Below, in pieces: positions 22,873 through 31,374 of a DNA stretch of 38,750 bases; position 1 is the first letter of the stretch; each line of letters begins with the position of its first letter. Location of the stretch: the NCBI RefSeq assembly GCF_900142525.1, contig NZ_FRBD01000027.1, positions 1-38,750 on the forward strand, in the 5' to 3' direction. The notes under the pieces are model-generated. The model saw nothing but the letters and a program-made list of their open reading frames with translations, ran no database searches and had not been told where the DNA came from. Made by a program: the position numbers and the translations under genes. Source of the stretch: Xylanibacter ruminicola (GTDB lineage: Bacteria; Bacteroidota; Bacteroidia; Bacteroidales; Bacteroidaceae).

Positions 22873-24624
22873 TTATTGATAGACTTTTCCCTCGTCATCA
22901 ATCAGCATGATGGTAAGTTGGCCGTTAGGTAATAGCGGCTTACAATAATCTGCACAATGATTGATGATAGTCTTGGCAAATTCGCTGAGTTTATCCTTTG
23001 GTAGCTTCTCCCAAATTTCTCGTGCCAGAGTTATGTTGCTGATGTCGATGTCGCAAACTGCCTCATCCAGCATCTGCTTGATAAACTCCTTATCCATCAC
23101 CGATTTCCTGCTGTGAGTATCCAGATTACCTGCTGCCAGTTTTACAGCTTTGCCCAACATCACACCAAGTGTAACTGCCTTGAAATCCTGTTCGTTGGCT
23201 ATCTTCAATGTCTCGCCGATATAATTGCCGTATTCTACAAATGCCTGTTGGGGCAGAGTGGGATAGAGGGCTTTTACAAACCGCTCACTCTTGCCTCCGC
23301 TGTTGATGACTACTCGTTCTGAGCCCGATGCTTTAGCCACCGTCATGCATTTGCGGATACTATCGATAAAAGCCTCTTCTGAGAATGGTTTTACGATACC
23401 TGACACGCCGATGATTGAGATGCCGCCCTCGATACCTAAGCGAGGATTAAATGTCCTGCGAGCAATCTCTTCGCCTTGCGGAACAAAGATGGTAATATTT
23501 AATGGTGAATGCTCATTGGTCAGCGGCATAATATTCTTAACAATCATCTCGCGAGGTGCTTTGTTGATAGCTGGCTCGCCTGGAGGATAATCGAAGCCAG
23601 GGAGTGTAAATACGCCTACACCTATACCTCCTTCAATCTCTATCAAATCTCGTTTTCCAATCATGAGCGTGTCTTCAACTATTGCCCCGATCTCCAATCC
23701 ATCCGTCACATCTGGGTCATCACCAGCCTCTTTAATGCAGAAAGCATAGTCATCTCCATAACCCACAGCTACCTTAATCGTCTCTCCGTTAGGTAAAACC
23801 ACAGGAACTTCATCAGGTGTCTCGCCTTTCTTTAATCGTAGAGTCTGAGCTACAGCAGCCGCAGTAGCACAAGTGCCTGTGGTCAATCCACTATGTAGCG
23901 GATAGAACTCCGGCAACAGCTTCTCAACTGATCTGCGTAATCCGTATGGGCCATTTACTGTGGTGAATGTATCAGGTAAGTCTGGGCGTTTCAGTACGAT
24001 AATCCTCATGCCTTGGGCTTTTGCCGCCTCCACTTTCTCTACGAATCCACCACTTATGCCGCTTTCCTTCAGCAGTATGGCATCTGCTTTTATCGGCATG
24101 TCGTTGGGATTCTCATAATAGCATAGCTGTTCGTTGCTGGCTCCTTGTTTCAGGGCTAGCGCTATCGACGATTCTCTGTTCAGTATGCGATAATAAACCT
24201 TGATGCCTTCTGCCTCTAGAGGCTTTAGCTTAGCGATACTCTGAACACCCGTTGTTGCTAGCAGACTATTGATATCTCGTGGTATCTGGCTGTAGTCATC
24301 AATCCAGCAGATACTCTCGTCTCTTGGTGGATAGATGCGCTCATAGCGTATTACTGGGATATCCAGCGCCACAGATACCTTTTCGATTGTTTGGTGTAGT
24401 TGCGATGCAAAGGGATGGGCAGCATCCACTATTAATCTGATGCTGTGTTCTCTGCAAAAAGCTAACATTGCCTCCTCATCAAGTGCTCCGTCAATGCGTT
24501 GCCCGTGATGCAGAGTAATTTCCTGTTCGCCGGTCTTAGTGCTGTAGAAATAGCCCTTACCTGCTTCCTCCAATACTTCTATGGCTTTGCGCCCCTCTGT
24601 TGTTCCTCCAAATACTAGTATCAT
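22873..24624 (-). CDS. cobK-cbiD: Fusion of precorrin-6A reductase (CobK/CbiJ) and CbiD
   Basis: Bifunctional corrin-ring enzyme of 583 residues. Residues 1 to about 240 are CobK/CbiJ, the NAD(P)H-dependent precorrin-6A reductase (MILVFGGTTEGRKAIEVLE, IVDAAHPFASQLH, LLKESGISGGFVEKVEAA). From about 243 the protein is CbiD, the C1 methyltransferase of the early-cobalt route (LHSGLTTGTCATAAAVAQ, GEPAINKAPREMI, VINSGGKSERF). CbiD points to the anaerobic pathway. The start overlaps the upstream stop as ATGA. Last gene of the minus-strand operon, 1 base from the convergent permease stop. Confidence 0.92.
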   Translation of the reverse strand: MILVFGGTTEGRKAIEVLEEAGKGYFYSTKTGEQEITLHHGQRIDGALDEEAMLAFCREHSIRLIVDAAHPFASQLHQTIEKVSVALDIPVIRYERIYPPRDESICWIDDYSQIPRDINSLLATTGVQSIAKLKPLEAEGIKVYYRILNRESSIALALKQGASNEQLCYYENPNDMPIKADAILLKESGISGGFVEKVEAAKAQGMRIIVLKRPDLPDTFTTVNGPYGLRRSVEKLLPEFYPLHSGLTTGTCATAAAVAQTLRLKKGETPDEVPVVLPNGETIKVAVGYGDDYAFCIKEAGDDPDVTDGLEIGAIVEDTLMIGKRDLIEIEGGIGVGVFTLPGFDYPPGEPAINKAPREMIVKNIMPLTNEHSPLNITIFVPQGEEIARRTFNPRLGIEGGISIIGVSGIVKPFSEEAFIDSIRKCMTVAKASGSERVVINSGGKSERFVKALYPTLPQQAFVEYGNYIGETLKIANEQDFKAVTLGVMLGKAVKLAAGNLDTHSRKSVMDKEFIKQMLDEAVCDIDISNITLAREIWEKLPKDKLSEFAKTIINHCADYCKPLLPNGQLTIMLIDDEGKVYQ

Positions 24625-26396
24625 GCTTCTCCTTTTCTAAATAGATGAGTGAAATGTTTTGAGTATAATTCTGATAATCCTTGGCGATTATCTATTGCTT
24701 CGCCTACAACGAGCATTGTGGTGAGAGTCAGATGGTTATCTTGTACAATCTTCGCCAAGTCTTTAAGTTTTCCGCGATAGATTTTCTGATCGGGCCAAGT
24801 AAGATGATAGCAGGCTGCAACGGGTGTATCCTCAGGATATTCCTGAAGCAGTTCGCGCTGCACATCGTCTACGATAGATGCTGATAGGAAGATGCACATC
24901 GTGCTCTGACTGCGAGCCAGCAGATGTAGCTGTTCTTTCTCCGGCATGGGTGTGCGGCCTTCGCCGCGAGTTAGTATGATGGTCTGGCATCGCTCAGGGA
25001 TGGTGAACTGACTCTGCAACTCTGCTGCAGCAGCCAAGAACGATGATATGCCTGGAGTGATGTGATACCTCATATTGTTGGCATCAAAGAATGCCATTTG
25101 TTCCTGGATAGCACCAAAGATGCAGGGATCGCCAGTATGCAGGCGAACGATGAAGTGCCCCTTATCGTAATGCTCCTTCATCAGCTCGCATTGCTCTTCC
25201 AGATTCATATCGGCCGATGAACGAACCACAGCTCCAGGCTTATGACATTCTGTAAGCGCCTTAGGCACTAATGAGCCTGCATAGAGAATCAGGTCGGCAC
25301 GTTCCAACATCTTTCTGCCGCGAACTGATACCAGATCAGGATCGCCAGGGCCAGCACCAACTATCTCGATGTGCCCTTCTTGTTCGCGCAGATATTTATA
25401 GTCGATGGCAAGTGCTGCTGTCCAGTTCTTGCCTTTTACTTTAGGAACTATGAGTTTGCCGTTGTTAGAGCCTAAGATGGCTGCTGCCTCACACACGCTG
25501 GGAGTACCCACATGCTTCTTTACCGTATCACTTGGATTCGGTACTTCCACCTTTGCCAACTGTTCGGCTGTATAGAAAACCAACTCCTCGTTGTACTCAT
25601 CAACCAGCATCGCGCAAAACTCTTCGTCTTCCTTCACGTCGATGGTGCAATAGCGCTTGTAGCAAGGTAACACGCCAATGCTGCTTAATGTCTCGTCTAT
25701 CTGGTCGTAGATATCCTCGTAATCATCAGGATGACTGGCTAGTCCAAAACCTAATGCTGCAATCATGGGTACAAAATGCAGTTCTAGTACGCCATAAGGC
25801 GCGCAGAGGTTATAGGGCGATACGATGATGACAAGACTATATTTCTTGGGGTCGACTTCTTCCAGACTGTTTACTACCGTTACATGTGGCGGCAGCGACT
25901 TTTCCAGATAGTCGGTTCCTTCATCGCGTATTTTCATCAACAGGGCTGTAGGCTTCTTGTTGACGAAGGCAAATATGCATTCGTTCATATCGTCATCGCT
26001 GGCGATGGACCAGTTAAAGCGGTCGGCAAATGTATCCAGCGCCCATAGTCCGGCATTGTCGCTTTGGGTGGTAATCACCTCTCGGGCGCCTATCAGGGCA
26101 GATATTTCGCGAGTCAAATCGTTGGCTCCGCCCACATGTCCGCTCAGAACCGATATCACATTCATTCCCGTACTGTCGATACAAATCACGGCAGGGTCTT
26201 CGTGCTTGTCTTTGATGAATGGTGCAATGGTACGAACGCAGATGCCCATGGCTCCGATAAAGACAAAGGCGTCGTATTCCTGCCACAATTTGCCTACATC
26301 GGTACGTTTGATGGCTTTAGCGCTGTATGTTTGCTGCAACTCGCTGGCAATCTCGCTGCCGGCTTCGCTTATTTGTATAATGGCTATTTGCTGCAT
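24621..26396 (-). CDS. cbiG-cobM: Fusion of CbiG and precorrin-4 C11-methyltransferase (CobM/CbiF)
   Basis: A 591-residue fusion. CbiG (about 1-335) opens the delta-lactone in the anaerobic route; it shows FVFIGAMGICVRTIAP, DSTGMNVISVLSGHVGGANDLTREI and LGFGLASHPDD. CobM/CbiF (about 341-591) methylates C11 with SAM and shows HIEIVGAGPGDPDLVSVRG, ILYAGSLVP, RLHTGDPCIFGAIQEQM and TPGISSFLAAAAEL. Consecutive steps joined in one chain suggest channelling. The start overlaps the cbiET end by 13 bases and the stop overlaps the cobK-cbiD start by 4. Confidence 0.93.
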   Translation of the reverse strand: MQQIAIIQISEAGSEIASELQQTYSAKAIKRTDVGKLWQEYDAFVFIGAMGICVRTIAPFIKDKHEDPAVICIDSTGMNVISVLSGHVGGANDLTREISALIGAREVITTQSDNAGLWALDTFADRFNWSIASDDDMNECIFAFVNKKPTALLMKIRDEGTDYLEKSLPPHVTVVNSLEEVDPKKYSLVIIVSPYNLCAPYGVLELHFVPMIAALGFGLASHPDDYEDIYDQIDETLSSIGVLPCYKRYCTIDVKEDEEFCAMLVDEYNEELVFYTAEQLAKVEVPNPSDTVKKHVGTPSVCEAAAILGSNNGKLIVPKVKGKNWTAALAIDYKYLREQEGHIEIVGAGPGDPDLVSVRGRKMLERADLILYAGSLVPKALTECHKPGAVVRSSADMNLEEQCELMKEHYDKGHFIVRLHTGDPCIFGAIQEQMAFFDANNMRYHITPGISSFLAAAAELQSQFTIPERCQTIILTRGEGRTPMPEKEQLHLLARSQSTMCIFLSASIVDDVQRELLQEYPEDTPVAACYHLTWPDQKIYRGKLKDLAKIVQDNHLTLTTMLVVGEAIDNRQGLSELYSKHFTHLFRKGEA

Positions 26397-27658
26397 TTCA
26401 ATATCTCTATTGGGTTATAATCGTTTAATTGTATTCTAAGTGGCGCCTCTTGTTTCAGATTCAGCTCTTGGCAGGCTTCGTTCCAAAGTTGATGACTATC
26501 GGTATGAACCATTGGCGATGTCACGCTGTTCATCACGATGCAGCCGTCATCGGTCAATACCGTCAGAACTTTGGCGATGATATCCTTCAGTCTGCCGCCG
26601 TGTCCGCCAATGAATACGGCATCAGGGCGGGGCAGGGATGATAGGTCGGTTTCCAGGAAATCGCCTATATGGATGCTGATGCCAGGAGCGCCAAATTTCC
26701 GGGTGTTGTCGTGGATAATGGCTTCGCATTCAGGACGAATCTCGAAAGCTTCTATCTGCAGATGGGGGAACTGTAACTTGGCTTCGATGGATACGCTACC
26801 TGTACAGAAACCGATATCCCACAGCACGTGTCGATTGGGTAAGTCGAGTGCCTGTAGCGATAGCAGACGTATCGGCATCTTGGTAATCATTTTTTCGCGC
26901 CCATCGAGAAGTGTGAACTCGGAGTCGGGGATGCCATACCGCTTGCTCAGACCACCCCTGGCCCCTCCTACCTTCTTGGACAAGCCAAGCGGCATAGCCG
27001 AGCGAGGAGGGGAAATAGTTAGTATGATGCAGTTGGGATTAGCGAATTCGTGTTGCGATGCTTCTTCGAGAGTGAGAGTCGTTACCTTTTCAAGAGAGGG
27101 ATTGCCCAAGTGCTCGCCTACATACATATTATAATAGGTGTAGCCATAGTCAATCATCCTTTGGGCTATGGCGGCGGGGGTGTGTTCGCGGTCGGTCAGT
27201 ATGCCTATCTTCTCGCTGCCTTCTATCAGGGCTTTGTCGAACTCAGGCCAAGGGCGACCTGTAAGCGATACGATTCGCATATCGTGATAAGGCATCACCA
27301 GCTTGTGGGCCAACATTTGTAGCGAGTTGAAGGTGGGGTGGACCACTATCTCTGCCTCCGGCATCTTTCGCTTGATGGTATTGGCAAAGCCGAAGAACAG
27401 CGGATCGCCCGATGCGAAAACGATGATGGATGAGGAGTGTGGAGTGAGGAGTGAGGAGAGAGATTTGTATTGCGCAAAAACGTTGTCCAGCGGTATGGTA
27501 ATGTCTATCCATTCTGCATCCGATGGTAGCAATGATGCTACAATCTCATGGTGGCGCTTACCACCTGAGAATATCTTTCCTTGTTTAATGATCTCCATCA
27601 CCTCAGGAGGAAACCAGGGATGCGGATTGTCTGTTATTCCGATAACAATGAACTTCAT
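26384..27658 (-). CDS. cbiET: Precorrin-6B methyltransferase/decarboxylase CbiET (CobL type)
   Basis: CbiE (about 1-213) methylates C5 and CbiT (about 240-424) methylates C15 and decarboxylates the C12 acetate. CbiE shows VFASGDPLFFGFA. CbiT begins RYGIPDSEF and has the SAM motif WDIGFCTGSVSIEA. The linker holds an unusual stretch, PPRSAMPLGLSKKVGGARGGL, encoded by two dispersed repeats in tandem (26947-27004). CbiE also carries SSLLTPHSSS, from an AGTGAGG-like tandem repeat at 27425-27462. ATG 27658 overlaps the cobB C-half stop (ATGA); TTG 27664 is rejected. Confidence 0.93.
   Translation of the reverse strand: MKFIVIGITDNPHPWFPPEVMEIIKQGKIFSGGKRHHEIVASLLPSDAEWIDITIPLDNVFAQYKSLSSLLTPHSSSIIVFASGDPLFFGFANTIKRKMPEAEIVVHPTFNSLQMLAHKLVMPYHDMRIVSLTGRPWPEFDKALIEGSEKIGILTDREHTPAAIAQRMIDYGYTYYNMYVGEHLGNPSLEKVTTLTLEEASQHEFANPNCIILTISPPRSAMPLGLSKKVGGARGGLSKRYGIPDSEFTLLDGREKMITKMPIRLLSLQALDLPNRHVLWDIGFCTGSVSIEAKLQFPHLQIEAFEIRPECEAIIHDNTRKFGAPGISIHIGDFLETDLSSLPRPDAVFIGGHGGRLKDIIAKVLTVLTDDGCIVMNSVTSPMVHTDSHQLWNEACQELNLKQEAPLRIQLNDYNPIEILKCSK
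26947..27004. repeat. Two dispersed repeats in tandem inside cbiET
   Basis: TCAGACCACCCCTGGCCCCT at 26947-26966 matches, inverted, the cobQ copy at 36326-36346. Directly beside it, 26973-27004 is an inverted copy of the CGCTCGG...CCAAGAA repeat. Both are read in frame at the CbiE-CbiT linker. Confidence 0.8.
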
Positions 27659-28224
27659 AAGCAATCGGGTATCTGATAAAGGTGAGTATAGCTGGCCAAC
27701 ACGTTCATATGTCTGAATATGGGTGTTGCCACAGGCTCGCCTTTGGCATTATAAACTTGGGTGATGCTCTTTGGCGTGTCGCCAACAAACTGGGTATAGT
27801 GGAACTCATGTCCTCGATATTCCTTACCGTCCAGCATCAAGCGGCGATAACCCAATGATAGTTTCCTGTCAGCTTTTCGTGCTGAGATAGAGTAGGGCAA
27901 AACGCCACACATGGGGTATTCGCCATCGTCAGTCTTGATTGATTGGCACAGATACATCATACCTCCGCATTCTGCAAAGATGCGTCCGCCTTGCTCTGCG
28001 TAATCCTTGATGGCTTTGCGACAAGACTCATTAGCTACCAGAGCTTCAAGATGTTTCTCTGGGTAGCCTCCTGGGAGATAGAGCAAGCCCACATCATCGA
28101 ACGATGGGAAATCAGTCTCTGGGTCGAAGAATGTCACTTCGCCAAAGCTGTCTATCACCTCTTGGTAGAGGAACGAGAACGATTCTGAATTGCGAGCAAT
28201 CAGAGTTCTTTTAACTTCTCCCAT
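27655..28224 (-). pseudogene. cobB: Cobyrinate a,c-diamide synthase, C-terminal (glutaminase) half after a frameshift
   Basis: Glutamine amidotransferase domain of CobB/CbiA, which hydrolyses glutamine and feeds ammonia to the synthetase half. Seen: RTLIARNSESFSFLYQE, LLYLPGGYPEKHLEAL, FAECGGMMYLCQ with the catalytic Cys, and GHEFHYTQF. It is one base out of phase with the N-terminal half. Adding one A to the four-A run (plus T-run 28209-28212) would read ...EWEKLKRTLIARN... without interruption. It may still be made as a separate subunit from the ATG at 28224, which overlaps the first half by 25 bases. Confidence 0.8.
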
Positions 28225-28859
28225 TCTACTTTTTCTTCTAATAGTTCTACAATCTTTTGGCTCTCAGTATGTTGCGAGAAATCTAATCCCAGATAACGTG
28301 AGCCTTGTTCGAGTGCGGCAGATTTTGGCAGATAGCCATAGCACTTTATTCCCAAATCATCGCAAACCTGACGGAGCATTTGGAAATGCCGTTCACTTCC
28401 CACCTTATTAAATATAATGCCTGCAATTCGGATGTCTTTCCTGAAATTGACGAATCCTGAAATAAGTGCTGCCATAGAATAGGCAGCCGATTTTGCATCG
28501 ACCACTAATACCACAGGGATATCGAGTACTCGGGCTATCTCGTACGACGATCCTTTTTCGCGATCGTATCCGTCGAAAAGCCCCATCATGCCTTCTACTA
28601 TACAGATATCGGCATCGTTGCCATAACGGCAGAACAGCTCGCGTACATGTTCTGGCGAAGCCATAAACGTATCGAGGTTGATGGATGGGCGACCGCAAAC
28701 AGACTGGTGGAATTTTGTATCTATATAGTCAGGTCCGCACTTGAATGGCTGAACCTTATAGCCCTTGTCTGTGTACAACTTCATCAGTCCTCTGGCAATT
28801 GTTGTTTTGCCCGAGCCGCTTGTTGGTGCTGCTATTAGGAATGCTGGTTTATTTGACAT
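28200..28859 (-). pseudogene. cobB: Cobyrinate a,c-diamide synthase, N-terminal (synthetase) half
   Basis: ATP-dependent domain amidating the a and c side chains of cobyrinate. It has the P-loop LIAAPTSGSGKTTIARGLM, FKCGPDYIDTKFH, CIVEGMMGLFDGYD and the SRYLGLDF block that usually ends the domain. The frame then stops at LKEL, about 220 residues from ATG 28859, against about 430-460 for intact CobB. The rest is in the next frame. First gene of the minus-strand operon; a -7 box TAAATTTG lies at plus 28878-28885. The in-frame TTG at 28880 falls inside that box and is not used. Confidence 0.85.
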
Positions 28860-28877
28860 CGCATGTTGATTTTGGTG

Positions 28878-28885
28878 CAAATTTA
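28878..28885 (-). promoter_or_regulatory. Possible promoter -7 box of the minus-strand cobalamin operon
   Basis: TAAATTTG on the minus strand, 18 bases before the cobB ATG. No convincing -33 box was found. The leader is too short for a riboswitch. Confidence 0.45.
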
Positions 28886-28901
28886 TAAAATTTCCACAAA
28901 T

Positions 28902-28935
28902 ATTGCGCTATTCATCAAAAAAAGTTGTATCTTTG
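28902..28935 (+). promoter_or_regulatory. Promoter of the riboswitch-controlled cobalamin unit
   Basis: ATTG (28902-28905), 22 bases, TATCTTTG (28928-28935), placing the transcript start just before the riboswitch. Confidence 0.7.
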
Positions 28936-28944
28936 CAACGAAAA

Positions 28945-29120
28945 ATAAGGCAATCTGGTGGTCGATGCCGCCATGATGTAAGGGAATCCGGTGAGAGTCC
29001 GGAACTGTACCTGCAGCTGTAATCCTCGATTTAGGAGGTCTGCCTGTATAACGCCACTGACAACGAAGTCGGGAAGGTAAGGTAGATTGAGGAAAGTCAG
29101 AAGACCTACCGAAGTGAGAG
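28945..29120 (+). promoter_or_regulatory. Adenosylcobalamin riboswitch
   Basis: Conserved cobalamin-riboswitch blocks appear in order: GGGAATCCGGTGAGAGTCC (28982-29000), ACTGTACCTGCAGCTGTAA (29004-29022), ACGCCACTGA (29051-29060), TCGGGAAGGT (29069-29078) and the B12-box form AAGTCAGAAGACCTACC (29094-29110). Downstream, AACCG (29164-29168) can pair with CGGTT (29181-29185) around an AGGAG, just before the receptor start. No T-run follows, so control of translation is more likely than termination. Confidence 0.93.
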
Positions 29121-29196
29121 CAGAACCAAGCTTGCTTGAGTTATGCCGTAAAGAAAAAACAAAAACCGTTCAGGAGTTAGCGGTTGGAAAAATGAA

Positions 29197-31374
29197 ATGT
29201 TGATGAAACTAAAACAGAAATTGGCTTTTGGCCTCTGGCTGTTTGCTGTTTGCGCCAGCGCTCAGACTGATATCTGGCGTAGCGATAGCATTCAGGAGGT
29301 GGTAGTTACAGGTACTGGTACGCAGCACCTGCTGAAAGATACGCCTGTGCAGACGGAGGTGATAACTCAGAAAATGCTGCATAATTATGGCGGTAAAAGC
29401 CTTGAAGATATCTTGGCAGGCTTAACCGCATCGTTTGCTTTTGCCGAAGGTGATATGGGTTCTCAGATGCAACTCAATGGCTTAGGCAACAGCTATATCC
29501 TGATTCTGATAGACGGCAAACGTATTCATGGCGATGTGGGTGGCGAGAACGACTTGGGGCTTATTGATCCGCACAATATTGAGAAGATAGAAATAGTTAA
29601 GGGCGCCCAGAGTGCACTTTATGGCAGCGATGCGATGGCAGGTGTCATCAATATCATTACGAAGAAACATACCGAGAAAGGACTTTATGCTGATAACACC
29701 ACTCGCTACGGCACGCACAATGATTTGCGCCAGCATAACAGCGTAGCGTTCAGGGTAGGAAAACTCTCGTCGCAAACCAATTTCCAATTGCAGCGTAACG
29801 ACGGTTGGCAGAATACCACAGAAGAGTATGCTGAGGCAACTGTGCTGACAGATAGCAAGAACAAGACTGTCAATCAATTCAAAAATTGGCAGATAGCCGA
29901 ACGCATCACCTATCAATTAGCACCAAACGCCCAACTCTATGCCGAGGGTTCGTACTATAAAAAGAACATCCTTCGTCCTCAGAATGGCACGCACCCCAGC
30001 TGCGATGTGTATACTTACGATTTGCGATACAATAACGCTTCGGCATCAATAGGCGGCAAATGGAATCCTGGCGGAAAGAAGGATATCATCACACTCGATG
30101 TAGACTGGAACAAGCACGCCTACTATTACGATTATACCAAAGGCACCTACGAGTACATATTGCTGAAAGGTGAAGAATATGGCGCTCTTGACGGCGAATG
30201 GTACTCGGTATTGATGAAGCCAGGACAAAGCAAACTTCAGAGTGATCAGCAGCGTGTGATGGGACAGTTGAAGGGTATTTTCTATCTGCCTTACAACAAC
30301 ACATTGAGTGCTGGTGCCGAATACCGCTATGATTATCTGAAAGCGCCTGACAGAACTGAAACAGGAACTGCCAGCGACCAGACGGCAGCCCTCTATCTGC
30401 AGGACGAACTCGACATACAGAAATGGCTGAACATAACAGCTGGCCTTCGTCTGGTGGATAACCGTAATTTCGGCTTCCGTCTTACTCCCAAAATAAGTGC
30501 TATGCTATCGGTTGATGATTTTCGCTTCCGATTGGGTTGGAGTCAGGGTTTTAAGACGCCTACCGTTAAGGAGTTGCATTACCGTTATCTGCATGTGATG
30601 GGAAGTAGCACTTTCTTTAATATAGGTAATACCAGTCTCGATCCTCAAACCAGCAACTATTATTCAGCTAATGCCGAGTATCGCGGACGCAAGTTTACAG
30701 CTTCGCTAACTGGTTATCTGAACAAACTCGACAACATGATAGCGCTGGTAAATGTGTCGCCAGGCGAGATTCCTGCTGGCGTCACTACCGCTTATCAGGG
30801 CGATGGCAGTAGCAATGTTCAGGCTCGCATGTATAAGAATATGGATGATGCCAGAACTTGTGGCATAGATGTGACGATGTCGTATAAACCGATGAAAGGT
30901 CTGGCGCTGAATGCAGCCTACAGTTATCTTGACACTAAGGCGCATCTTTACGACGAGCACAAAGACAGGGTGAATACTGTAGTCATTGATGGTACAGCCC
31001 ATCATAAATGGAACGCATCGGCTATGTTCAGCCATACCTTCAGTCCTAATTATGCCTTGGGCATTAGTCTGTCAGGTCGAGGCAGCAGCAAGCGCTACTA
31101 TCAGAACAATGGCGATGGAAAGGCTTTCCAGATATGGCGCATCAATACCACACACGATATTGGCAATCAGAACAAGATGCTGGCATACAAGCTGGAGTTT
31201 GGTGTAGACAACATCTTTAATTATGTAGATCGCACCATGCGTCCTTACCATCTTGGCAACAACACATCTGGTACCACGGTATATGCTACCTTCAGCATCA
31301 GATTAAAATACGGAAAACGTGTAAATAATCATTCAATAACAACAAAACAAAAAAGTAATTATGAAGAAGATTAA
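29197..31374 (+). CDS. TonB-dependent receptor, BtuB-like
   Basis: Outer-membrane 22-strand barrel for uptake of corrinoids or related chelates, powered by TonB. It has a signal peptide (LAFGLWLFAVCASAQ), a TonB-box region followed by EVVVTGTGTQHLLKDTPVQTEVI, and the plug domain with LNGLGNSYILILIDGKRIHGD and LYGSDAMAGVINIITKK. Barrel strands follow to a C-terminal TFSIRLKYG. The AdoCbl riboswitch directly upstream is strong evidence for a corrinoid ligand. ATG 29197 and 29203 are both possible starts. The cbiK start overlaps its end by 14 bases. Confidence 0.9.
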   Translation: MLMKLKQKLAFGLWLFAVCASAQTDIWRSDSIQEVVVTGTGTQHLLKDTPVQTEVITQKMLHNYGGKSLEDILAGLTASFAFAEGDMGSQMQLNGLGNSYILILIDGKRIHGDVGGENDLGLIDPHNIEKIEIVKGAQSALYGSDAMAGVINIITKKHTEKGLYADNTTRYGTHNDLRQHNSVAFRVGKLSSQTNFQLQRNDGWQNTTEEYAEATVLTDSKNKTVNQFKNWQIAERITYQLAPNAQLYAEGSYYKKNILRPQNGTHPSCDVYTYDLRYNNASASIGGKWNPGGKKDIITLDVDWNKHAYYYDYTKGTYEYILLKGEEYGALDGEWYSVLMKPGQSKLQSDQQRVMGQLKGIFYLPYNNTLSAGAEYRYDYLKAPDRTETGTASDQTAALYLQDELDIQKWLNITAGLRLVDNRNFGFRLTPKISAMLSVDDFRFRLGWSQGFKTPTVKELHYRYLHVMGSSTFFNIGNTSLDPQTSNYYSANAEYRGRKFTASLTGYLNKLDNMIALVNVSPGEIPAGVTTAYQGDGSSNVQARMYKNMDDARTCGIDVTMSYKPMKGLALNAAYSYLDTKAHLYDEHKDRVNTVVIDGTAHHKWNASAMFSHTFSPNYALGISLSGRGSSKRYYQNNGDGKAFQIWRINTTHDIGNQNKMLAYKLEFGVDNIFNYVDRTMRPYHLGNNTSGTTVYATFSIRLKYGKRVNNHSITTKQKSNYEED

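Noticed and set aside
28200..28240. Programmed -1 frameshifting in cobB
   Set aside because: The runs GAAAAAG and TTAAAAG are not in the correct phase for a slippery heptamer and no strong downstream stem was seen; a one-base deletion is simpler.
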